From contig CACRSC010000128.1 in assembly GCA_902651635.1 (NCBI GenBank), positions 1-38,889 on the forward strand: a stretch of DNA of 38,889 bases, written 5' to 3'. Within the stretch, counting starts at the first letter, position 1. Each line of letters starts with the position of its first letter. The stretch comes from Mastigamoeba balamuthi (Eukaryota > Evosea > Mastigamoebida > Mastigamoebidae). A program made the position numbers and the translations under genes. Below the pieces are notes generated by a model. It worked only from the letters and a program-made list of their open reading frames with translations, made no database searches and had not been told where the DNA came from. Shown here in pieces: positions 21,021 through 30,125 of the stretch.

Positions 21021-21866
21021 TTATTTGTCTGATTTATCAGGCCTCTCATAAGACCCAGGGGGCACCGCAGCACAGCGGCGAACCACCCTTCCCTTCCAAT
21101 CAAAGGCTTCGCAAAAACCATAACGGCAGTCGGAGTTCTCAAAGCACGCGTAACCCCAGTGGCACTTGGAGGGGCACACCTTCCCGCAGTCGACATCGGA
21201 CTCGCCGGCATCGCGGACCCTGTTGAAGCAGTGGTCCTCGTTGACAGAACCCGATGGCACGCCCTCGTTGGTGCTGGGATTGACGCACAGACTGACATGC
21301 CTGGTGCCCACGCCAAGATGCCTGCACACCCCGTTTGCGGGGCAGTCTGCAGTCTCGGTGCACTCGAGTCCCCACCCGCACTTGGTGGGGCACGCCTTCC
21401 CGCAGTCGACGTCCGGCTCGCTGCCGTCGCGGACCCCGTTGAAACAGCTCTCCTTGATGACCGAGCAGTCGTTGTTGGTGTGGCCGATCCAGTTGACCCA
21501 GTCGCAGTCGTCCTTGGTCAGGCAGCGCCTGTCGCCCAGGCGGCACCCCAGCCGCTTGTTGTCCGTGGTCAGGCCCGGGTCGCACTCGGCGGTGCGCTGG
21601 CAGCTGTCCCAGCGCTTGGCTGAGCCGCTGCTGTGGTTCGTGGCGATACACTCGCAGTTGCGGGGCTCGGGGGCCTTCTCGATCCAGTTGACCCAGTCGC
21701 AGTCGTCCATCGTCAGGCAGCGCCTGTCGCCCACGTGGCAGCACACGGGCTTCCCCTGCACCGGTGTCGGGTCGCAGTCCGCGGTCGACGAGCAGCCCCC
21801 CCAGTGCGGCACGAGCGCGGTGCACGTCCCCAGAACAACAGATAAGAGCAGCAGTGCGTTGAGCAT
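21021..21866 (-). CDS. Cysteine-rich secreted protein 2 (near-identical to gene 1 over its first 235 residues)
   Basis: Intronless, 281 residues, start ATG of MLNALLLL. The signal peptide is about residues 1-17, then LVPHWGGC. The two GDRRCLT units and the first DVDCG module are the same as in the gene at 4457-5281, with only a handful of substitutions (for example V to I before EKAP, M to L before GDRRC, G to R in CFNRVRD). After the shared KVCPSKC at residue 235 the two proteins share almost nothing: this one continues HWGYACFENSDC and ends in a basic tail. The upstream flank also keeps a conserved block at 21951-21973. Probably secreted and disulphide-bonded; role unknown. Confidence 0.85.
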   Translation of the reverse strand: MLNALLLLSVVLGTCTALVPHWGGCSSTADCDPTPVQGKPVCCHVGDRRCLTMDDCDWVNWIEKAPEPRNCECIATNHSSGSAKRWDSCQRTAECDPGLTTDNKRLGCRLGDRRCLTKDDCDWVNWIGHTNNDCSVIKESCFNGVRDGSEPDVDCGKACPTKCGWGLECTETADCPANGVCRHLGVGTRHVSLCVNPSTNEGVPSGSVNEDHCFNRVRDAGESDVDCGKVCPSKCHWGYACFENSDCRYGFCEAFDWKGRVVRRCAAVPPGSYERPDKSDK

Positions 21867-21950
21867 GTCGAAGCTGAATCGTCAGTTTCTGTTTGGGAGA
21901 ACAAACAAATAAAATCTGTCTTTGTTTATCGAGGTTTTCGCTCTCTTCCA

Positions 21951-21973
21951 CCCCTATTGATGTGTTAATGACG
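21951..21973 (-). promoter_or_regulatory. Conserved upstream element of cysteine-rich gene 2
   Basis: The plus strand reads CCTATTGATGTGTTAATGAC followed by GT, about 85-107 bases before the start codon. It matches the block before gene 1 at all but a few positions. TGACGT half-site included. Conservation outside the coding region suggests either a functional promoter element or recent duplication. Confidence 0.45.
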
Positions 21974-22273
21974 TATGAAGACAAAGCGCAATGAAAAGAT
22001 GACGTTATTCCCAAAGGAGTGCTTTAGTATGACACCGTTATACCCACCCCACCCCTTTTGGGTGGTGGGCGCAACAACTGCAGATTCAGCCAGCCTATGA
22101 ATCAGAGCAGGTACCCACTGGACGGCAGCTCTTGCGTTGCTGCTTGCGTCAGAGTCTGGAGGAGTGACACGTTCAGTTGGGAGCATCATCCCGGGAAGCG
22201 CTTTACTGAAAAATGGGGACTTCACTGTTCAAGTGTGGCCCGAGCAGCTAAAGCAGGAAGGCCCCGGCCAGAG

Positions 22274-23025
22274 TCAGCGCGCTGTATGATACACGGGCAC
22301 GGGCACTGGGGCCTCCTCTGCTACAGCGACAGCGGCCCGCTCAGCCTCAGCGGGCACGGGCACCCGTGCGGGGTGCACAATGTCCCGGGGGCTCACGTAC
22401 GTGAAGACGACGCCGCTGCGCGTCCACTCGCGCCCGTCGTGCGACACCTCGACGGCCACGGCCCCCGGCGGGTGCGCTGGCGCCACCGCGCGGACGCAGC
22501 CGCTCGAGCGCCCGGGCGACGCGGGGACGACGCTGCCCCCGAACGACACGCACGAGACCCGCAGCGGGAAGCGCCCGGCCACGTCCACCAGTACGCCCCC
22601 GTACGTGGGGCCCATGGCGGGGCTCACGGACTCGACGCGTGCAGCGCCCTCGTCGTCGTCGTTGTCGCCGTCCTGCTGCTGCCGCTGCTGCAGGGGCCGA
22701 GGGGCCGGCACTGCGCGCACTGCAACCGTGTCGCCGTCGACGAGGCCCGCCTGCTCCACAGTCGAGTCTGCCGGGGCGTGTGAGCGTGGACCGAGTGTGC
22801 TGGGGTGGTCCGGGGGGGCGGGGGGGCGGGGGCACCGGCTGGGAGGTCGAGGGCGGAGGAGCCCCGGAGCAGGGCGACCGACAGGGCGAGCGGGAAGGGC
22901 GGACGGAGAGCAGAGGGGACGGCGCCGCTCACAGTGGCCAGCAGGGGGGCCACGTCGCGCAGGAGCGAGTCGGGGGCGACGAGCAGGGTGAGCGTCCTGC
23001 CCTTGGCGACGAGCCTCAGTCGCAT
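22274..23025 (-). CDS. Ubiquitin-like plus IPT/TIG domain protein
   Basis: Two exons, 22836-23025 and 22274-22767, joined in phase 1 by a 68-nt GT-AG intron, encode 227 residues. Residues 1-81 read as a ubiquitin-like fold: MRLRLVAKGRTLTLLVAP at the start and the typical closing STVEQAGLVDGDTVAV restored exactly by splicing. A Gln/Asp-rich linker (about 89-104) follows, then an IPT/TIG immunoglobulin-like domain at about 107-188 (RVESVSPAMGPTYGGVLVDV, later VEVSHDGREW and VFTYV). The C-terminal 35 residues are Val/Pro/Ala-rich. There is no signal peptide or membrane segment, so a nuclear or cytoplasmic adaptor role is likely. IPT domains occur in transcription factors and in cell-surface receptors; the pairing with a ubiquitin-like domain is unusual. 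A decayed piece of a relative lies at 4130-4330. Confidence 0.7.
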
Positions 23026-23504
23026 GGCCCCCAACGCGTAAACGCAGCAATTGGCGGAAGATATCTGCGGATCTCTCCGATATGAACTGGATTTTCTGGT
23101 CAGATTCAACTCATTCTTGCATTCCCACCCGTGCTCTCGGTTCTGCGACGCCAGTTCAGGAGGTGTGCATCAAGTGATCCGTGAATTTCTTGCCTAGCCA
23201 ACACGGCACTACTTGGCATGACGCACGACCCTTCGTCTCACGGGTCTTCCAATTGAAGAAGGCAGAACCCAGCTCGAATCCTCAGATTTCCAGTGCGTGG
23301 CATCTTGGGGGGTGGGTGTCATCTCTATGGAACCTGCCCAAACACGTCATGAGTCTACACATGCCTCGGTATAGTATCTTTTCACAGCGACCCGCGCAGA
23401 ACGCCTCCGCAGCGTATCTGCGTGGAGCGATCTTCGTTCCATTTCTCTCCCAGAACCGTTTCCAGAAGGCAGTTAGTTAGTTATTCCCCAGAAGTCCGCC
23501 CAGA
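23026..23504. promoter_or_regulatory. Shared intergenic region of divergent genes
   Basis: The UBL-IPT gene and cysteine-rich gene 3 start 480 bp apart on opposite strands. The region holds GGAAGATATCTGCGG and TCTCCGATATGAAC close to the UBL-IPT start. Similar AATATCTC/GATATC words lie just upstream of several other genes in the window. It probably contains both promoters. Confidence 0.4.
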
Positions 23505-24131
23505 ATGCCGAAGGCATCTCCACTCCCAACGTCCCACATCCCCGCTCTCGCCCTCGCGACGCTCGCAATCCTCGCTGCCCTCGCTGGAGTCGATGCGGCC
23601 ATCCCCCACTTCGGCCACTGCGAGTCGTCGGACGACTGCGACACGGCGTTCGTGCACGGGTACCCGCTCTGCTGCCACGTGGGCGACAGGCGCTGCCTGA
23701 CGATGGGCGACTGCGAGGCCGCCAACGCCGCCGACAACACGACGCGCAACTGCGAGTGCATCGCTCGCTGGCAGACGGCTGGCTACGCCAAGCGGTTCGC
23801 CAGCTGCGAGCTGAGCTCCGACTGCGACCCCGCGCCAACGGCCGACGGCCAGTACCTCTGCTGCCGCATGGGCGACAGGCGCTGCCTGACGCGCGGCGAC
23901 TGCGAGCAGGCCAACGCGGACAACCACACGAGCCGCTCGTGCGAGTGCACGCTCGAGCGCTGCTACGACGACGAGGTCGACGGCGACGAGCCCGAGAGGG
24001 ACTGCGGCAGGTCGTGCCCCACCAAGTGCCCGGTGCTTGCGAACTGCAACGTCGACGCCGACTGCCAGACGGGCTTCTGCAAGATGTGTCTGGAGGACGG
24101 GTGCTACAACTACTGCGCTGTGCCGTCGTAG
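23505..24131 (+). CDS. Cysteine-rich secreted protein 3 (divergent member)
   Basis: Intronless, 208 residues, start ATG of MPKASPL, signal peptide about 1-32. It is the most diverged of the five paralogues. Both repeat units are present and both keep the CC pair: CCHVGDRRCLTMGDC at 56-70 and CCRMGDRRCLTRGDC at 119-133, with NCECIA after the first. The WVNW motif of the other members is replaced by EAANA or EQANA. A single C-terminal module CYDDEVDGDEPERDCG, CPTKC and DADCQTGFC corresponds to the DVDCG module. Likely N-glycosylation sites at N78 (NTT) and N140 (NHT). Intact CC pairs in both units suggest that this is closer to the ancestral repeat. Function unknown. Gene 4 follows 379 bp downstream on the same strand. 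Confidence 0.85.
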   Translation: MPKASPLPTSHIPALALATLAILAALAGVDAAIPHFGHCESSDDCDTAFVHGYPLCCHVGDRRCLTMGDCEAANAADNTTRNCECIARWQTAGYAKRFASCELSSDCDPAPTADGQYLCCRMGDRRCLTRGDCEQANADNHTSRSCECTLERCYDDEVDGDEPERDCGRSCPTKCPVLANCNVDADCQTGFCKMCLEDGCYNYCAVPS

Positions 24132-24510
24132 GGCGCTGCTGCCGAAGCTGGTCTGCATTTGAGGTCGGTGCTGCTCTATGAGTTGTGGTAGCACGGCCTG
24201 GCCACCCCCTGCCCTGAGCCGTGCAGACCGTGCGCTTGTGCAAGTCCAAAGTGACATAAAAGATGAAGCAATTCTCCAGGATCGCACTGGTGCTTCCACG
24301 ATCTGTCTGGGGCTCTGCCTCTGTCTCTGATAGCCACGGCAGGGCTCGGAGAGGAAAAGTGCTTCTGATTGAACTCAATCGCGTCGTCCAAGGAAGATAC
24401 CAGTGAACGCGGTTGATTTCCCGCCTGTGCGCTGGTGTGGGTTTTTCTTCTGCCTCGGTGTCAGGTCAGTTGGTTTTTGAAACGGCAGTACCGTACATCT
24501 CCACAGAGCT
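24132..24510. promoter_or_regulatory. Spacer between tandem cysteine-rich genes 3 and 4
   Basis: 379 bp holding the 3' flank of gene 3 and presumably the promoter of gene 4. The TGACGT block seen before genes 1 and 2 is absent. Confidence 0.3.
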
Positions 24511-25170
24511 ATGAAACAAGCCGGTGTCCTTGCTCTGGCCCTCTTCGCTGTCAGGGTGTCCGCCGGGACTGTGCCGCACTGGGGCGGCTGCTCGACAACC
24601 GCTGACTGCGACCCGACGCCGGTGCAGGGGAAGCCCGTGTGCTGCCACGTGGGCGACAGGCGCTGCCTGACGATGGACGACTGCGACTGGGTCAACTGGA
24701 TCGAGAAGGCCCCCGAGAAACGCAACTGCGAGTGCATCGCCCAGGGCCACCGTGGCGGCTCAGCCAAGCGCTGGGACAGCTGCCAGCACACCGCCGAGTG
24801 CGACCCGGGCCTGACCACGGACAACAAGCGGCTGGGGTGCCGCCTGGGCGACAGGCGCTGCCTGACCAAGGACGACTGCGAGTGGGTCAACTGGATCAGC
24901 CATGCCAATCACACCAACGACTGCTCGGTCATCAAGGAGAGCTGCTTCAACGGGGTCCGCGACGGCAGTGAGTCGGACGTCGACTGCGGGAGGGTGTGCC
25001 CCACCAAGTGCGACCTGGACCTCGACTGCACGTGTGACGCTGATTGCCAGAGTGGCAAGTGCTGTCTCGGCATGAGAGGGTGCTTCGAAGTGGAGCACAT
25101 TCGGCGGTTCGTCCCCTGGAAGGGGCCGTACCACTACTGCACACCACCCCAGTCAATCATTCTGGGCTGA
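24511..25170 (+). CDS. Cysteine-rich secreted protein 4 (transposon inserted at its stop codon)
   Basis: Intronless, 219 residues, start ATG of MKQAGVL, signal peptide about 1-18. Unit 1 (27-75) is nearly the same as in genes 1 and 2, with CCHVGDRRCLTMDDC and DWVNW. Unit 2 (91-129) has the GCRLGDRRCLTKDDC form with one Cys of the pair lost. One DVDCG module follows (CFNGVRDGSESDVDCG at 145-160, then CPTKC). The C-terminus has its own pattern, CCLGMRGC and a final YHYC. Potential glycosylation site N133 (NHT). The stop codon TGA at 25168-25170 is also the left copy of the target-site duplication of the element at 25171-26311. The gene has therefore lost its native 3' flank to the element. Confidence 0.85.
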   Translation: MKQAGVLALALFAVRVSAGTVPHWGGCSTTADCDPTPVQGKPVCCHVGDRRCLTMDDCDWVNWIEKAPEKRNCECIAQGHRGGSAKRWDSCQHTAECDPGLTTDNKRLGCRLGDRRCLTKDDCEWVNWISHANHTNDCSVIKESCFNGVRDGSESDVDCGRVCPTKCDLDLDCTCDADCQSGKCCLGMRGCFEVEHIRRFVPWKGPYHYCTPPQSIILG

Positions 25171-26311
25171 GAGCTATATCTCCCACTGATTCTTTGGCCT
25201 TTATCTCCTTGGAGAGGAGATAAGTCTCTTTAAATTGGAAGACTTATCTTCATGGCCAACCCTATCATACGAGAGACCACATTAACAAGGACCTTGTTGC
25301 CTTCCTTGGGTTTCCCCTGCTCTCAAACCTGATTGAGTCCGTCAAGGCCCACCCACCACAGCTCAATGGCGAAGACCGGCCAGTGGACATGGTGCCAATT
25401 TGGGTCAAGTTGACTCTATGGAGAGACCTCATGAACACAGGAATGAATCACCTCACCAGGGGGATTCGACCCTGGCTGGCAATGTTCAACCAGTCTGTGA
25501 ACAAGAACATCCCTTGTGTTCAAGATAGGCTGTGCGAGTGGGCTGGTGGCAACATCAAGTTCAGCATCCCTGGTAACTGACTTTGTGCTGTCCACAAGAT
25601 CAAGTTCAGCAAACCAATTGAGGGCATTACCCTGTGGATCAACTCCACTGACATCTGGATTGAGTGTGGTAAGGGGGTGTGCTTCAACTCCTATGACATG
25701 GTTCACTTACAATTTTGAGATAGAGAGGCACTAAAAGTGAGTGGTCAAGTGGCAAGGACAACCACCCCGCCCTGCGCTACATGGTCCTTATTGATGGGAA
25801 GTGTAGGGTGCGCAAGCTGTGAGGCTACTACTTGTCCAAGTTCTATGATGGTGAGTTCCTGAAGATGAATAAGAAGTGGTTCAAGGCAAACATGCTGAAT
25901 GACATACTGATTGGCGACTGTCATTTCACCTGGAGCCATGGAAACCCAGAGTTCCCAAAGCTCTATGCCCCCTGGCCGAGGCCTCCCAAGCCTGGCAAGA
26001 ACTTTCATGGTGCAGTGGCACTCACCAAGGAGAAGAAGAAGTACAATGCAGCAATCAAGAAGGCAAGGGGATGGATCGAGTCCATCTTTGGCAAGATCAA
26101 GCAGAGGTGGAAGGCACTCAGTGAGCTGTGGAGGGAGTCCTTCAAGCAGCAAGAGAACCTTGTTTGGATCACTGTGGCCATTCACAACGTCTGCCTGTAG
26201 GAAGGCACAAAATAACACTATTCTTTTTGGTGGAGATAAGTCCCCCCAATTTTCAGAGACTTATCTCCATAGTGTGGAGATACCCCCCCCGAATCACATG
26301 GGAGATAGCTC
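25171..26311. mobile_element. Harbinger-like element with long imperfect inverted repeats
   Basis: The outermost bases are GAGCTATATCTCCC on the left and GGGAGATAGCTC on the right. The similarity continues inward for about 80 bp on each side, including GGAGATAAGTCTCT and its counterpart AGAGACTTATCTCC. Flanking TGA at 25168-25170 and 26312-26314 forms a 3-bp target duplication, the size made by PIF/Harbinger elements. Inside is a broken transposase. Total length 1141 bp. Confidence 0.7.
25290..26200 (+). pseudogene. Degraded Harbinger-like transposase
   Basis: Plus-strand frames carry pieces in the order of a DDE_Tnp_4 nuclease. A first region lies at 25383-25580, then GITLWINSTDIWIE near 25625-25670. 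DILIGDCHFTW, with a likely second Asp, is near 25900, and ARGWIESIFGKIKQRWKALS, with the likely Glu, is near 26060-26120. Stops after 25577 and near 25718-25860 and frame changes break the ORF. The two downstream motifs share one frame (25832-26200), which ends with HNVCL and a stop. Confidence 0.6.
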
Positions 26312-26429
26312 TGAGGTCTCGAAGGAAGCCCAACTGTGTATTTCAGAGATTGTGCGAGCCCTGGGGAGGCCCAGGAAGAGGAGCTACCCCTATAAGGGAT
26401 CCCCCGAGGCCTCTCGGCCGTCGGTCTCT

Positions 26430-29167
26430 CTAGTAGCGCTGCTTGGGGAAGGGCGAGGGCAGCGAGCCAAAGGTGACCTGCTTCTGCGTCGACGTCGAGG
26501 CCTTGACGAGCGTGTAGTCGTAGGCGGGGAACCTCTTGGCGTTGGCGAGGTACGAGCTGTCCTCCCACTCGATGTCGAAGTACGTCGAGTAGTAGTTGAC
26601 GTACATGCCCGTCTGCTTGTACGACAGCTCGTACGGCCAGAAGTAGTACCCGCAGAAGTCGGGGTCGTTCCTCAGGCGCCTCACCTGCGACTCGATCGCT
26701 GCGGCGTTGCGTCAGCGCGCTGTCTCGCTGGGGGCAGAGGGAGGAGGGGAGCGAGGAGTGCCGCACGGGCCCAGATGTAGGCGATCAGCGAGGGGTTGAC
26801 GTAGGGCGTGCAGAGGGTCTTCTGGGCGCCCGTGGCCGTCTCGTGCTGGAGCATGCAGACCTGCATGAGGTCCATCTCGACGCTGCGCTCGGTCGAGACG
26901 AGGAAGTACCTGTACCTCTGCTCCTGGCTGCACCACTGCGAGTCCAGGCAGCGGAACTCGACGGGCTGCAGCGTCACGTTGACGAGGTAGTCCATGAACG
27001 ACGGCTTCAGGCACGTCTCGCTGATGTCGTACGCCGCGCCCGTCTCGGTCATCACCGTGCGGGGCTTGCGGGCGCCGCGCCTCATCGTCGGGCCGGGGGT
27101 CTGCGAGACGCACGACAGCCAGTTGTCGGGGTTCAGGGGCCCCGGGCACAGCGCCTTCTCGTCCCACGCGCTGATCTGCTGCATCCAGTACGCCACCGAG
27201 TGCGAGCCGCGAGCGCCACGGCCGTTGGGGTCCGAGCCGTAGGTCAGGTCGTGCCAGCTGCAGTTGCGTGCGCAAGCTGTCAGTTTACGTAGCGATTTCG
27301 GCGCAAACAGTGTTATCGGATCAATTGCGGCGGCAAGAGAATCGGTGAGAGCCGACGAAAAACCGGCCAGAATCGTCAAAGAAGCGTCGCGAGTGGGAAC
27401 GAAATTGAGCACCTGTTCTTGATGATGAAGCCGCCCTTGTGGCCCTGCTTGGTGACGAACTCGTCGTTGTAGCCGACGACGTTCATGGCGTGGCCGCCCT
27501 CGGGGACGGTGTTGCCGTGGATGAAGAACTCGCCGTCCTGGTTGTACATGGCGCTGACGAAGCGGGCGCACCACTCGCTGTTGTAGTAGCGGTCCGTCGG
27601 GCAGCGCACGCGGTTGGTCGCGTTGCAGCCCTCCTGGCGCGCCCAGTGCTCGTCGCTGCACGGCATGTAGTAGACGACGTTGTGCATCAGCGACGACCAC
27701 GCCAGCGGCCTGTTCTTGGCCACCATCAGCGCCTTGGTGTCGAGCACGTTGTACGCCGTCTCCATGCTCTGTTCCCGGGGGAATGTTTCGTCAGCGTTGA
27801 CGTGGCTGACATTGTGCGGCCACACGCGCCTTGATGTCGAACTTGATGGGGTTGGTGGCGAGGGCCTGGGTCATGCCGGGGCACTCGTGCTCGTGGGCAT
27901 CGTCGCTGTAGGGGCAGACGGCGACAGGCAGCAGCTGGTTGTACAGCTTCGTGAGCCTGCACGTGCGGGTGGAGACCAGTGTGCACATTCAGTTGATTTT
28001 CCCGCAGAGATCTCTTGCCGAGTGACGCCAGCGAGAGGAAGATCTACGGGGCAAAGTGGGCGAAAAATGCATCGCGTACGAGTAGAGCCACCAGACCTCA
28101 CCGCCCTCGGTGCTGTTGTGGTAGACCTCGTCGCCCAGCACGTCGCAGACGTCGGGGTGGTGCCTGCACTCCTCGACGACGCTGATGCCGTAGGCCTGCT
28201 CGCTGAAGCGCATGTACGTGTCGGGGCTCATGAACCCCTTGGCCACGCCGTTGTGGCGGTACGACTGCTCCAGCACCCCGATCGTCGCAAAGTCCCAGCA
28301 CGTCCCTATTCCCCCGGGGTCATTCGCGGTGAGTTGCCTTGACGGGAACGCCCCACGAGTGAAAAACGCTCGTATGATCAGGGGAAGGCGCGTGAGAGCC
28401 GGTAAACCCCTTAGGAACCGCCAGGGGGAAAGTCGCTTGCGCCCCCCCAAACTGCACGATGTGCCAGGTGGGGTATGCCACACCACCACGGTGCACATGC
28501 CAGTTTTCCGTCTGACAGCCGCGAGAAAACCGGGAAAAGCCCCCCTTGCTGTGACTGTATGGGAAGCAGGGAAGAACGGAAAAGGGGAGGGAGGGATGGG
28601 AAGAGGGGGGGGGAGGGGTCCCCCCCCCTCGGCTGCAGCGCTGCGCGTACCGCGGTCCTCCTGGAAGTACTGGGGGAGCAGGTACGGGGCGGCCCACTTG
28701 GACGGCAGGCTGGCGGTGCCCACGATGCCCTCCTGCAAAAAAGAAACCACCGCGTCGCCAGCGCTGTCAGAACCGGTCCTCCAGGCGATGCGATTTTCTC
28801 CAACGCGCAAGACATGACCGCCCCCACGCCCGCATCGCATCGCTTTGCGTCGCATCTCGCCGGCGAACACGACGGAAACCGGCCGAGTGAACCGACGCAG
28901 GTGGGTTTCGCCGGCTCGCGGTCGATCCGCTGCGAAACCGACGCGGAAACGACGCGAGCGCGCGGGAGAGGAGAGGGGGAGGACGGGCGGAGAGCGCACC
29001 CTGACGCCGGCGGCGAGGGAGACGTGGGGGGCGGCGAGGTTGTCGAGGACGGGCTTGGCGTAGGCGACGAGGAGGGCGACGGGCACAGTGGCGATCATCA
29101 GGGCGGCCACGGCCACGGCCAGCGCCGCGGTGGCGCCGCTCGCGGTTCTCCGCTCGGCGGTCTGCAT
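26430..29167 (-). CDS. Membrane-anchored papain-family (C1) cysteine protease
   Basis: Seven exons in consistent phase: 29000-29167, 28651-28732, 28080-28305, 27824-27956, 27413-27768, 26767-27257, 26430-26698, for 574 residues. The start is ATG of MQTAERR; an uncharged stretch (ALAVAVAALMIATVPVALLV, about 15-34) with basic residues before it suggests a type II signal anchor. The nucleophile is C86 in GTCWDFATIG (Asp replaces the usual Ala after the Trp). The His is H296 in GGHAMNVVGYND, and Asn N321 in IKNSW is rebuilt by splicing across the fifth intron. Only about 25 residues separate the anchor from the mature-like SLPSKW, so there is no long inhibitory propeptide. About 250 residues follow the catalytic Asn, with several cysteines and no recognised domain, making it much longer than ordinary cathepsins (about 330). 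Probably acts in lysosome-like or surface membranes. The 28306-28650 intron ends in an AATAG acceptor. Confidence 0.85.
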
Positions 29168-29489
29168 GCTGCAGGAGGGGGAGGGGGGTGGGGGGTGGAG
29201 GGGGGTGCCTGTGTGTGTCCGAGGGGGAGCACAGAGCAAAAGGGGCGGGGGGTGTTGGGTGTGGGCTTCTCTTCGCCGGCTGCTGAAATATCTCGACACG
29301 TCAGTAGGTTTCCAATATCTCATGAGCCCCCTGCTGGCCAAACCGCCTGGCCTGCGTCCTTCTCTTGCCCAGAGCTCGAGCACGCAACGAGATTGCACGA
29401 CGGCATCCCCTCACCCGCTCCCTTCCCCGTTTGCCCTCAATCCTTCTCCGGTGCAGGCAACCAACCGTCTTCAAAGGTGATGCGCAGCT

Positions 29490-30125
29490 TTATTCCCCCC
29501 TCTTCCTGTAGGGATAATTCGGGTCCTCGCAGAAGCCGACACCGTCGTAGGGGTTCGACCTCTTTACACTCTTTCCGCAGACGCCGCTGAGGCAGTCCGA
29601 GTTGCTCCAGCACTTCTGGAACTCCTTGCACTTGCCGGGGCAGTCCCTGCCGCAGTCTACGTCGGCCTCGTTGAAATTCAGGTACCCGTTGAAGCAGCTG
29701 TCCGTGATGCACGTGCACGGGTGGCTGGTGTGGCCGATCCAGTTGACCCACTCGCAGTCGTCCTTGGTCAGGCACCGCCTGTCGCCCAGGTGGCAGCAGA
29801 GCCGCTTGTTGTCCGTGGTCAGGCCCGGCTCGCACTCGGAGCTCCGCTGGCAGCTGTCCCAGCGCTTGGCTGAGCCGCCGCGGCGGCCCGGGGCGATGCA
29901 CTCGCAGTTGCGTTTCTCGGGGAGCTTCTCGATCCAGTTGACCCAGTCGCAGTCGTCCATCGTCAGGCAGCGCCTGTCGCCCACGTGGCAGCACACGGGC
30001 TTCCCCTGCACCGGCGTCGGGTCGCAGTCGTCGTTCGACTGGCAGCTCCCCCAGTGCGGCACAGAACCAGCGCACGCTTCGCGAGAGAGGAGAAAAGCAC
30101 AGGCGAGGACGGCTAGCAAATTCAT
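29490..30125 (-). CDS. Cysteine-rich secreted protein 5
   Basis: Intronless, 211 residues, start ATG of MNLLAVL, signal peptide about 1-19. Unit 1 has GSCQSNDDCD, then CCHVGDRRCLTMDDC and DWVNW. Unit 2 keeps the CC pair (RLCCHLGDRRCLTKDDC), unlike genes 1, 2 and 4. One C-terminal module follows: CFNGYLNFNEADVDCG, CPGKC and SDCLSGVC. It ends in a basic tail (YPYRKRGE). The stop lies only 323 bp from the start of the membrane protease gene on the same strand. The upstream side faces the 3' end of the PDI-like gene 232 bp away. Role unknown. Confidence 0.85.
   Translation of the reverse strand: MNLLAVLACAFLLSREACAGSVPHWGSCQSNDDCDPTPVQGKPVCCHVGDRRCLTMDDCDWVNWIEKLPEKRNCECIAPGRRGGSAKRWDSCQRSSECEPGLTTDNKRLCCHLGDRRCLTKDDCEWVNWIGHTSHPCTCITDSCFNGYLNFNEADVDCGRDCPGKCKEFQKCWSNSDCLSGVCGKSVKRSNPYDGVGFCEDPNYPYRKRGE

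Noticed and set aside
23577-24131. Cysteine-rich repeat as a WAP (four-disulphide core) protease inhibitor
   Set aside because: The CC pair and spacing are reminiscent of WAP domains, but the order of the remaining cysteines and the GDRRCLT core do not fit the WAP pattern.
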